Source: Diplocloster agilis (GTDB lineage Bacteria > Bacillota > Clostridia > Lachnospirales > Lachnospiraceae). From it: a stretch of 64,000 nucleotides of DNA. The first letter of the stretch is position 1. The number at the start of each line of letters is the position of its first letter. The position numbers and the translations under genes are program-made. The DNA lies in NCBI RefSeq assembly GCF_019042275.1, contig NZ_JAHQCW010000015.1:1-64000 (forward strand), written 5' to 3'. Below are positions 43,546 to 50,847 of this stretch, one piece after another. The notes below the pieces were generated by a model. That model saw only the letters and a program-made list of their open reading frames with translations. It did not search any database and was not told the DNA's origin.

Positions 43546-44253
43546 TTATACCTCCATTTTTTCGACCTGATCTATGAGATTTTTAATCGCGATAACCGCA
43601 GCTATTCCTCCGGCCACAAGTAAAACGATAACGCCGACTAATGAGGTCATTGTCACAGCCATAATCTGACACGAGATGACCGCGATAATCACCGCCGCTA
43701 CAATCGTCACCGTAACAGAACGCTTTCCAAACCCAAACCACAAAGCGATGACACCCAGGATTCCGGCCAGCAGGGAATAACAAATAAGCGATAAAAAACT
43801 ATAGATAATGATTGCGGCGCTTATTTCATCTGCGCAAATCGGGCGTATGGCTTCCGTGGTATAAAAAATACCATATACGATTGTGCCGCACAAAAACATG
43901 GCGGCAGCCGTATAAGAAAATACCATTCCTAATTTAGTGAAAAAAATACTGCGGCGGGAGACCGGATAAGAAAACAACAAAACAGCCCGTTTCCCGGCAT
44001 ATTCTTCCACAATAAACCTTGCGGACATGACAGAGGAAAGAACTGCGAATATGGCCATGCCTATGATATTGGTGAGTCCCACAAGACCGCGATATGACAG
44101 GAACATATCCATGCCGGTTTCCGCCTGGTCTAACCTCGGCATTACAGCAAAAAGATATAAAAGCGCGAGTAAGCCGGCTGCGCTTATCAGAGCAGCAGCA
44201 TGGTAGGAGCGCAGGCTGTTTCGTTTTAATTCAAGGGCTATTCGTTTATTCAT
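43546..44253 (-). CDS. ABC-2 type exporter permease
   Basis: Membrane protein of 235 residues with about six helices, of the ABC-2 (BcrB/SalY-like) exporter type. The stretch EYAGKRAVLLFSYPVSRRSIFFTKL is typical of the cytoplasmic coupling region. The ATG at 44253 has GGAGGT seven bases upstream. It overlaps the ATPase gene by 8 bp. Together with the ATPase it probably exports, or confers resistance to, an antimicrobial peptide or lipid-active compound. Confidence 0.86.
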   Translation of the reverse strand: MNKRIALELKRNSLRSYHAAALISAAGLLALLYLFAVMPRLDQAETGMDMFLSYRGLVGLTNIIGMAIFAVLSSVMSARFIVEEYAGKRAVLLFSYPVSRRSIFFTKLGMVFSYTAAAMFLCGTIVYGIFYTTEAIRPICADEISAAIIIYSFLSLICYSLLAGILGVIALWFGFGKRSVTVTIVAAVIIAVISCQIMAVTMTSLVGVIVLLVAGGIAAVIAIKNLIDQVEKMEV

Positions 44254-44980
44254 TTTCTTTACCTCCATTGGCGATTGCCATAAAATAATCTTCCATGCCG
44301 TTTGGATATTTCCTTTTTATTTCCTTCGGATCAATTTCCTGTACCACGGTACCGTCGGCAATCACACCGATCCGGTTAGCCATATGCTCCATTTCCGTAA
44401 GGATGTGGCTAGACAGCAAGATGGTAATGCTCCGTTCTTGCACAAGATTGCAGAACAGTTCCCGCATTTCTTTAATCCCAACAGGGTCAAGTCCGTTAAT
44501 CGGTTCATCTAAAATCAAAAGCTCCGGCTTATGTACTAACGCGCGGGCTATTCCTAACCGCTGACGCATACCGAGAGAAAATGTTGAGACCGCCTGCGTT
44601 CCCATATTCGGCAAGCCGACCTGTTCAAGCGTACCGTTAATATCGGCATTTTTGATTCCCATGTAGTCCAGGTGAATTTGCAGATTTTCGGCGGCGGACA
44701 GATGTTCATAGAAAATAAGGGTTTCAATTAAGCTGCCTGTCCGTCTCAAAATATCGAGATTGTTTTTCACGCTATCCATTCCTAAAACGACGGCTTGCCC
44801 CATTGTGGGTTTTAATAATCCTAAGAGAATTTTAAATACGGTGGTCTTCCCGGCTCCGTTCTTTCCCAAAAATCCATAAATAGTCCCTCTTTCCACTGAC
44901 ATCGAACAATCCTGGATAACCTCTTTCCCTTCAAAGGTTTTAAAAAGATGTATTACGTTTACTGCCAAGTCTGTGTCCAT
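44246..44980 (-). CDS. ABC exporter ATPase (BcrA-like)
   Basis: ATPase of 244 residues with Walker A GKNGAGKTT (about 41-49), signature FSLGMRQRLGIARAL and Walker B LLILDEPINGLDP. The C-terminus (DPKEIKRKYPNGMEDYFMAI) is like BcrA/lantibiotic-protection ATPases. AAAGGAG lies seven bases before the ATG at 44980. It lies between a TetR repressor and the permease on the same strand. Confidence 0.93.
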   Translation of the reverse strand: MDTDLAVNVIHLFKTFEGKEVIQDCSMSVERGTIYGFLGKNGAGKTTVFKILLGLLKPTMGQAVVLGMDSVKNNLDILRRTGSLIETLIFYEHLSAAENLQIHLDYMGIKNADINGTLEQVGLPNMGTQAVSTFSLGMRQRLGIARALVHKPELLILDEPINGLDPVGIKEMRELFCNLVQERSITILLSSHILTEMEHMANRIGVIADGTVVQEIDPKEIKRKYPNGMEDYFMAIANGGKENE

Positions 44981-44994
44981 TTGTTTTCTCCTTT

Positions 44995-45012
44995 CATACA
45001 TATATATGTATG
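44995..45012. promoter_or_regulatory. Palindrome before the ABC exporter genes, candidate TetR operator
   Basis: CATACATATATATGTATG is a perfect 18-bp palindrome just upstream of the ribosome binding site of the ATPase gene. The adjacent sequence ATGTATCTAT repeats the half-site of the palindrome upstream of tetR at 45734-45753. Confidence 0.65.
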
Positions 45013-45024
45013 TATCTATTTATT

Positions 45025-45050
45025 AAAAAACTGCCTACATTGCGACAGTT
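45025..45050 (-). terminator. Short terminator after the TetR gene
   Basis: On the minus strand AACTGTC-loop-GGCAGTT is followed by six T. It lies about 20 bp past the tetR stop and may separate tetR from the exporter genes. Confidence 0.6.
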
Positions 45051-45069
45051 TTCCGACATTTGTTCTCAG

Positions 45070-45717
45070 CTATTGAAGTGCGGCAATTTCTTCATATAGT
45101 TTTTCAACTAAAATTTGCAATTCATCGTCAAACAGAGGAAGCCCTATACTCTCATACATGATTTTCAATTGTTCGAATTTTGCCATATAATCCTCTTTTG
45201 TGCCCGGGAAAATCAAAGGGCTTAACCAGATATTTAATAACAAAATCATAGTTTCCGCCGTTTGCTTTGGATTCTTCACATGAATGGAGCCGTCGTTTAT
45301 CCCTTCCATCATATACTGCGTAAAATAGGGCGCCATCGTGTTCATACTGTCCAAAACCTGTTTGCCAATGTAGATAGGGCTTTGCAGAACGCTTGCTGCC
45401 ACCTGGCTGAATTGCAGTGTGTCCGTGCGTTGTAAGGAAAATTTTAAAACATATTGAATCTTTTGGAGTCCATTCAATTGATTATTCTCTTCTACGGCCT
45501 CAAAGGGATTGTTCCCTAAAAACATACGGGTCGTAACCGCGTCTATGATATCGTCCTTCGACTTAAAGTGATGATAAAAGGCCCCCCGGGTAATATCGCC
45601 CAATTCATCCACAATGTCCTGTATCGTGGTTTGCTCCCACCCTTTTTCCAGAAATAATTTTGTAGCAGTATCTAGTATTCTGGCTTCTGTTACTTCCGGG
45701 TATTTATTTCTTGCCAT
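45070..45717 (-). CDS. TetR-family repressor of the ABC exporter
   Basis: Repressor of 215 residues. The N-terminal helix-turn-helix (about residues 10-56) includes TTIQDIVDELGDITRGAFYHHF, standard for TetR. The C-terminal ligand domain is unremarkable. The frame opens eight codons earlier, but the ATG at 45717 has GAGGTGG upstream. The palindrome at 45734-45753 is only 17 bp upstream and a related one lies before the exporter ATPase, so the protein probably represses itself and the exporter. Confidence 0.92.
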   Translation of the reverse strand: MARNKYPEVTEARILDTATKLFLEKGWEQTTIQDIVDELGDITRGAFYHHFKSKDDIIDAVTTRMFLGNNPFEAVEENNQLNGLQKIQYVLKFSLQRTDTLQFSQVAASVLQSPIYIGKQVLDSMNTMAPYFTQYMMEGINDGSIHVKNPKQTAETMILLLNIWLSPLIFPGTKEDYMAKFEQLKIMYESIGLPLFDDELQILVEKLYEEIAALQ

Positions 45718-45733
45718 AATCCACCTCACGTTT

Positions 45734-45753
45734 AGATACATTCGAATGTATCT
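45734..45753. promoter_or_regulatory. TetR operator candidate
   Basis: AGATACATTCGAATGTATCT is a perfect 20-bp palindrome upstream of the tetR start codon. Half-site ATGTATCT recurs by the palindrome at 44995-45012. Confidence 0.75.
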
Positions 45754-45869
45754 ATCTTATCATTCTCTGATTTGCTTGTCAAGCGCTTTAAAAAGTTCCT
45801 CTCCCGCAAAGTTCAAACATGAAACAACATAATTCATGTAAAAAGCAACACTTATTTATGAAAAAGCTG

Positions 45870-45898
45870 TTGTATTTTATTGGAAATCCCTTTATAAT
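45870..45898 (+). promoter_or_regulatory. Promoter of the microcompartment-protein genes
   Basis: TTGTAT (45870-45875) and a perfect TATAAT (45893-45898) with a 17-bp spacer; the first start codon is 60 bp downstream. Confidence 0.72.
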
Positions 45899-45957
45899 AA
45901 GTAAATAAAGATTGAACGACACGGAAGAAAATATAACATATTTTTCAGGAGGAAATC

Positions 45958-46263
45958 ATGGCTGAACATACAAATTATGAGGGCCAGGCCATCGGAATCT
46001 TTGAGCTGGACAATCAGTGCGCCTGTTATGTCGCACTGGACGCCGCTTCCAAGGCCGCCAATGTCAGAATTCAAAGCGTAGAGAGAAATCGTTTAAAATG
46101 GGGCGCCTGCGTGAAAATGAGGGGCAGTATATCGGATGTCAATGCCGCTATGGAAGCCGCTTTAAGGGTGGCGGAGCCCATTTCCAAGATCGTACACCAT
46201 TCCATTATCGCCGCGCCCGCCGCGGATACGGAAATTTCCATGGCCATGACGATTAACAAATAA
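45958..46263 (+). CDS. BMC-domain shell-type protein 1
   Basis: Single-domain bacterial microcompartment protein of 101 residues. The family fold is seen in IGIFELDNQCACYVALDAASKAANV and the central pore segment LKWGACVKMRGSISDVNAAMEAAL. Such proteins form flat hexamers that tile a shell. AGGAGG lies six bases before the ATG. It is divergent from typical PduA/EutM sequences and contains several Cys. No other shell or core-enzyme gene is nearby apart from the next one. Confidence 0.87.
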   Translation: MAEHTNYEGQAIGIFELDNQCACYVALDAASKAANVRIQSVERNRLKWGACVKMRGSISDVNAAMEAALRVAEPISKIVHHSIIAAPAADTEISMAMTINK

Positions 46264-46284
46264 AGGATAAGAAAGGGTATTGCG

Positions 46285-46578
46285 ATGAAATACGGAGCAT
46301 TTGGATTAGTAGAAGTTCTGGGTAACGCCAGCGCCGTCCGGGTGGTAGATCAGATGTTAAAAACATCCGATGTGGAATTCCGGACCTGGAATACCCGCTG
46401 CGGGGGACATACCCTGATATTCATGAGCGGTGAAGTGGCTGCGGTAACCGCAGCGGTAGACAGCGTGCGGACAAACCCTCCCTGCGAAGTTTTGAATACG
46501 GCCGTCATTTCCAATCCTTCCGCAGAAACGGAACGGCTGGTGGCGGAGAATGAATCGAAACAGAAATTCAGAAAATAA
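46285..46578 (+). CDS. BMC-domain shell-type protein 2, cysteine in the pore segment
   Basis: Second single-domain microcompartment protein, 97 residues, closer to the PduA type (YGAFGLVEVLGNASAVRVVD). The segment aligned to the pore loop (KIGSG in PduA) reads TRCGGH, so a cysteine may line the central pore, as in shell proteins that hold an Fe-S cluster or metal. It follows protein 1 by 21 bp with a fair ribosome site. Together they might form a mixed hexamer or a satellite part of a shell encoded elsewhere. Confidence 0.9.
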   Translation: MKYGAFGLVEVLGNASAVRVVDQMLKTSDVEFRTWNTRCGGHTLIFMSGEVAAVTAAVDSVRTNPPCEVLNTAVISNPSAETERLVAENESKQKFRK

Positions 46579-46622
46579 GAAAATACCATTTTCTAAACGG
46601 CAGCGCAAATATGGTTGTTTTT

Positions 46623-46648
46623 TGGCATTATCCTTAGTGGTAATGCCA
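46623..46648 (+). terminator. Hairpin after the BMC genes
   Basis: Eight-bp stem TGGCATTA/TAATGCCA with a ten-base loop and TTCTTTAT tail, between the BMC pair and the flavin reductase. It may reduce read-through to the latter. Confidence 0.75.
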
Positions 46649-46697
46649 TTCTTTATACACAAAACAAAATATGAATCATTTAAGGAGGCAGATGATT

Positions 46698-47264
46698 ATG
46701 AGGAAAAATTTTGGAGCGAAACCTTACACCTATCCCCAGGTCGTATTTATCATTTCCACTTATGGAGAAGACGGGACCCCGGATGCCATGAATGCCGCCT
46801 GGGGCGGAATCAGCGGTGACACGCAGCTCTCCATGTGCCTGAGCGCCGGCCACAAAACCGTGAAGAATATCATCGCCCGGGGGGCTTTTACGGTCAGTAT
46901 GGCGGACGCAGCTCACGTGACCGCCTGTGATTACGTGGGACTCGAATCAGGTAATCATGTACCGGATAAGTTTGACAAAGCCGGTTTCCATGCGGTAAAG
47001 TCTGAGTTCGTGGATGCTCCGCTGATAGAAGAACTGCCGATGGCTGTGGAATGCAGACTGGTAAGCTATGACGAAGCTTCCGGCCGGATGGTGGGCGAGA
47101 TTATAAACGTCAGCGCGGATGAAAGTATCTTGAATGAAAATGGCCTCATAGACCCGGCCAAGTTTGAACCACTTGTATTTGATCCGGTGAACAATGCCTA
47201 TCTGAAAATTGGTGAAAAAGCAGGTGACGCATTTAAGGATGGAATGGCATTGAAAGCCAGATGA
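46698..47264 (+). CDS. Flavin reductase family protein (FMN-binding split barrel)
   Basis: Small flavoprotein of 188 residues of the flavin reductase-like/DIM6 group. The FMN-binding elements are PQVVFIISTYGEDGTPDAMNAAW and MCLSAGHKTVKNIIARGAFTVSM. AAGGAGG lies nine bases before the ATG at 46698, which I prefer to an in-frame ATG two codons earlier. Members bind FMN and transfer hydride or bind metals, and physiological partners are usually unknown. It follows the BMC genes after a hairpin, so co-transcription is uncertain. Confidence 0.87.
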   Translation: MRKNFGAKPYTYPQVVFIISTYGEDGTPDAMNAAWGGISGDTQLSMCLSAGHKTVKNIIARGAFTVSMADAAHVTACDYVGLESGNHVPDKFDKAGFHAVKSEFVDAPLIEELPMAVECRLVSYDEASGRMVGEIINVSADESILNENGLIDPAKFEPLVFDPVNNAYLKIGEKAGDAFKDGMALKAR

Positions 47265-47275
47265 TATATGATAAA

Positions 47276-47334
47276 AGAGACCATACAGCCCGATGCCGTG
47301 TTATGCTTCAATGCCGGCATCCTGTATGGTCTCT
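47276..47334. terminator. Terminator between flavin reductase and the rhamnoside locus
   Basis: A 13-bp stem AGAGACCATACAG/CTGTATGGTCTCT encloses a second stem GATGCCG/CGGCATC. T-rich and A-rich flanks allow it to serve both converging transcripts. Confidence 0.9.
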
Positions 47335-47364
47335 TTATGAATAGATAATTATAGCACTATTAGG

Positions 47365-50300
47365 CTATAATTGCTGATTATGCATCTCTACGGCTATATC
47401 CGGCTGTTCCAGCAGCCCCTGGGGTTCCAGTACATAATGGTCCGACCAGTCATTTCCTTCGGTCATAAAACTGGCCGGTTCACAATAGAGGGGATGCCGC
47501 TGCCGCTGATGAAGCGGCCCGAATGTATTTTTCCGGTTTAATATCACTTCCACTTCGGATAAGCCATCGGTTTCTGCGGTGTACGGCGCCCACGGTATCA
47601 GAACCGCAGTCTCTCCCACTGCTTTCAGACAACTCCCCTTCCAATTATGAGCTTCGACTCTTACCCGGTTCCCTGCAGGGATCGGATTCGGCAGTAGATA
47701 AGACACTCCGCCCGAATAAAAAGGAAATCCCTGGCCGGTCAGGTCACCGATTCCGATCTTTTCCGGCAGCTGATCCAACGCCGGTTTGTATCCTTCCTCC
47801 AGATATACTCCAAAATATCCCAGCAGATAAACGGCTTCTAATCCGCCGCCTTTATAATAATCATATTCGATCATCAGACTGTTACGTCCTGCCGTAAGAT
47901 CCCTTGTGGGCAGCAGAATCCTGGAAAAGCAAGGGTCTGTCCATTCCCCGCGGCTGCTTTGTTCCACCGGTTTTCCATTCAAGCGCAGCTGCTTGACGTG
48001 ACAAAGCTCTTCTAAAACCACCTCCAGGCTCTCCGGTAATTTCCTTATCTCCCATTCATACTGCACCCGTACCCTGCCAAGCGGTTTCTCCTTTTGCCTC
48101 TGCCTGGCTTCGAACCATGGCTGCAGCATTTCCGGTCCCCTCGCCGGAATACCAAAATATGTTCGCAGCTTTTGATCGGCCCGCAATACATCTTCAGGCC
48201 CCGTCCGAAATACGGCGTTTCCATTTTCAAGCACTTGTGCTGTGACCCGGTCTAAAACGCAGATATTTTGTTCCGACAATCGGTAATCGTACTGCTCAGG
48301 CATTTGGATCCGTATAGAATCGGAATTTCCCCGATGTATTGTTTTTGATGCGATCTGGTTTTCTGACCCTTGAGAAATCAGATATAACTTCATCTCATTT
48401 GGCGCGAGATCCGTCACTATACTTTCGGTCTGACCGTCTCTTTGAACCTCAACCGTCTCTGTATGTCCATCCGCTGCGTCCCAGAATTCAACTATAGGCT
48501 TGCAGTCCGTATCTTGCTTGCAGTCCGTATCTTGCTTGCAGTCCGTATCTTGCTTGCAGTCCGTATCTTGCTTGCAATCCGTATCTTGCTTGCAATCCGT
48601 ATCTTGCTTGCAATCCTCATTTTTCCTACAGTCCGATTTATAATCCTTTCCGTCCCTTGCAGACCAGTCCGCTTCCATGCATTCTACTGCATCCCACTGT
48701 ATTTTAACATTTTTAAAGTTTTTCTCTTTATTTGTATTCAAGACCATTACCGCTCTCACACATGGTCTTTGGATGCTCTGGCTCCCCTGCAAATTACTCC
48801 GGATGTTTTGGGAACTACACGTGCTCTGCGTCCTTTGGGTACACTGGGTACTCCACATGCTCCGTGTACTTTGGGTATCCCGGCAACTCCACGTACTCTG
48901 CGTACTTTGACCCCGGCAGCTCCACGCGCTCCTCGGGCTTCTGAAACTTCGCACCAGGATCTCACCTAAGTCCCTATCCTTCGCACTAACCTTTACTTCG
49001 CCGCCATCGGCGCAGGCGGCCGCGATCCGCTCCATGTCCCAGGGAACCCGTTCGCTATGGGCAGCCAGCTGCGCGCAGCGTGCGCTAGGAACGGCATCCA
49101 CATAGTCCGGCGCATTCCCGGCGAAGATCACTTGCCCGCCGTTTCGCTGAACTTCCTCCAGCAAAGCAACCGTGGAGGACCGGATCGTATCCATTCCCGC
49201 CACCAGAATCTTCCGATACCGGCACGCGCCAAGAACCAGCTCCTTTTGCTCCACACATCCGTGAGCCGCCAGCAGCCCCTCGTCTCCGTAATCGAACTCA
49301 ATGCCTCGGCCGGTCAGGCCGTAAAATAGCTCCTGGAACTCTAACTCCAGCCTGTTGATATCAGGGTCCGCGGCCGCCATCCCCTCGAATGCCCCCGCGT
49401 AGATTCTGGCCCACACGCTCTCAATGGGATAGATAACCAGAAGGCTGCATTCCGGCTCCATATGATCCAGGAACACATGAATCCGTGAAAAATAGTCTTC
49501 CACCGCCCGGTATTCCCGGTACCAGGATGCCTGGTAGAAAATACTGGCCGGATAATCCCGTTTGGTCTCGCCTTTCATCGTATACCAGCACAGATGCGGG
49601 CAACGGAAATTAATCCCGAAAAAAGCCTGCCAGTTTCCCATGGCCTTATACCCTTCCAGGCTTACATTCCAGCCGCTGCACCCGTACAGTTCAGACAACA
49701 CCTGACGCTTTCCCATCTGTCTGGCGGCGGATACCGCCTGCTTTACGATCCACCAGCAGCGGTTATCCTCAAAAAGCACATCCACTCCGGGTATATCCAT
49801 ATATTCGTAGAATCTCATAAGGGAGCCCTGCATCATAGTCTGTGCTGTCAGAGAGTCCTCATGAAGCACATGTCCGGTAAACAGCATCTGATGTTCCCCG
49901 CACCATTTATGTATAGGAATTGCATAATTCTCCAGAAAAAGCTGCTGGCATAGCTCCATATAATCCCATTTAACCTTTGCCAGTTTCTGCCCTTCTTTTA
50001 ACAGGAATAAGTCCGGCAGACAATCGGTCAGGGAATAGCCAAAGCGCTTCTGAAATTCGGCAAATAACGCGGGCGTATAAGGCAGAGCGTATGTACAGCC
50101 CCCGGAAAATTCGGAAAATACGGTCCCGCGATGGGGCTCATCGGTAAAGATCCCCCGTATCTTGGACCCGGTCCTGCCGCCGCAGTGGGCTGCATAGGCT
50201 TCATGAGTCAGTTGTATAAAATGCTCGACCGCCTCCTTATTCATCGTATCCAGATACGTATAGCCGTTATAGACCTCCCGGCACTGCGCCGGTGTGACGG

Positions 50301-50847
50301 TAAACGTAAGAACGGTTTCCCCGGCCCCCGGAAGTTCTCCCTTCGCCAGTCTTCTGGCATTCCGATAACAACAGCCGTTTCGAATACAGGTAAATACAGC
50401 GACCGTATTCTCCATCCAAAGTTCCGGTGTAAACTGTCCCGATCCGATGGCCTCCATTTTCAGAAAAGAGGCGCGGTAAGCTTCGTCCATCGTGGCCAGA
50501 CCGCCGGCTGTGCCGGACGGCCACCGGTCCTCATCATAGAGCCAGGCCTGCATCCCTTTTTCTTCCCCGTAATCCGCACATGCATTCGTCAGAGCGAACC
50601 ATTCTTCGCCCAGATACTCCGTTTCCAATCCCACTCTGGAATGCATGAAAAAACCGCCGAAACCCATTTCCTCCAGAATGTCGATCTGCCGGATCAGTTC
50701 TTCCCGCTTAAGCTTCCCATTCCAGGCCCAAAAAGGTTTCCCCCGGTAAGAAACTCCGGGATTTTGGAATTCTTCCCGCTTATTCTCATACGTGCAGATT
50801 TTCTCACAGACAGCCGGAGAAGAGTCTCTTTTTTGTTCCTCTTTCAT
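47365..50847 (-). CDS. Large glycosidase, GH106-like putative alpha-L-rhamnosidase
   Basis: Cytoplasmic protein of 1160 residues; no signal peptide is visible. The N-terminal catalytic barrel contains FWAWNGKLKREELIRQIDIL, GFFMHSRVGLETEYL and YDEDRWPSGTAGG, characteristic of the large GH106/jelly-roll family, some of whose members are alpha-L-rhamnosidases. Between the barrel and the C-terminal beta domains lies an insert with Ser/Thr/Gln/Cys-rich sequence (about 632-695) and DCKQDT repeats (about 746-786). The gene overlaps the GH78 stop by 4 bp (ATGA). Linkage to a GH78 rhamnosidase supports a rhamnoside role, but substrate is inferred. Confidence 0.8.
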   Translation of the reverse strand: MKEEQKRDSSPAVCEKICTYENKREEFQNPGVSYRGKPFWAWNGKLKREELIRQIDILEEMGFGGFFMHSRVGLETEYLGEEWFALTNACADYGEEKGMQAWLYDEDRWPSGTAGGLATMDEAYRASFLKMEAIGSGQFTPELWMENTVAVFTCIRNGCCYRNARRLAKGELPGAGETVLTFTVTPAQCREVYNGYTYLDTMNKEAVEHFIQLTHEAYAAHCGGRTGSKIRGIFTDEPHRGTVFSEFSGGCTYALPYTPALFAEFQKRFGYSLTDCLPDLFLLKEGQKLAKVKWDYMELCQQLFLENYAIPIHKWCGEHQMLFTGHVLHEDSLTAQTMMQGSLMRFYEYMDIPGVDVLFEDNRCWWIVKQAVSAARQMGKRQVLSELYGCSGWNVSLEGYKAMGNWQAFFGINFRCPHLCWYTMKGETKRDYPASIFYQASWYREYRAVEDYFSRIHVFLDHMEPECSLLVIYPIESVWARIYAGAFEGMAAADPDINRLELEFQELFYGLTGRGIEFDYGDEGLLAAHGCVEQKELVLGACRYRKILVAGMDTIRSSTVALLEEVQRNGGQVIFAGNAPDYVDAVPSARCAQLAAHSERVPWDMERIAAACADGGEVKVSAKDRDLGEILVRSFRSPRSAWSCRGQSTQSTWSCRDTQSTRSMWSTQCTQRTQSTCSSQNIRSNLQGSQSIQRPCVRAVMVLNTNKEKNFKNVKIQWDAVECMEADWSARDGKDYKSDCRKNEDCKQDTDCKQDTDCKQDTDCKQDTDCKQDTDCKQDTDCKPIVEFWDAADGHTETVEVQRDGQTESIVTDLAPNEMKLYLISQGSENQIASKTIHRGNSDSIRIQMPEQYDYRLSEQNICVLDRVTAQVLENGNAVFRTGPEDVLRADQKLRTYFGIPARGPEMLQPWFEARQRQKEKPLGRVRVQYEWEIRKLPESLEVVLEELCHVKQLRLNGKPVEQSSRGEWTDPCFSRILLPTRDLTAGRNSLMIEYDYYKGGGLEAVYLLGYFGVYLEEGYKPALDQLPEKIGIGDLTGQGFPFYSGGVSYLLPNPIPAGNRVRVEAHNWKGSCLKAVGETAVLIPWAPYTAETDGLSEVEVILNRKNTFGPLHQRQRHPLYCEPASFMTEGNDWSDHYVLEPQGLLEQPDIAVEMHNQQL
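48499..48624 (-). repeat. 18-bp tandem repeat inside the GH106-like gene
   Basis: Seven 18-bp units start at 48499, 48517 and so on to 48607. In the coding frame they give DCKQDT repeated six times plus a seventh partial unit. Units differ only at a synonymous Asp codon (GAC or GAT), so the protein repeat is homogeneous and the array looks recently expanded. Copy change by slippage would stay in frame. Confidence 0.95.

Noticed and set aside
48499-48624. CRISPR or MITE explanation of the 18-bp repeat
   Set aside because: Units are contiguous, in frame and coding; it is a simple tandem repeat inside a gene.
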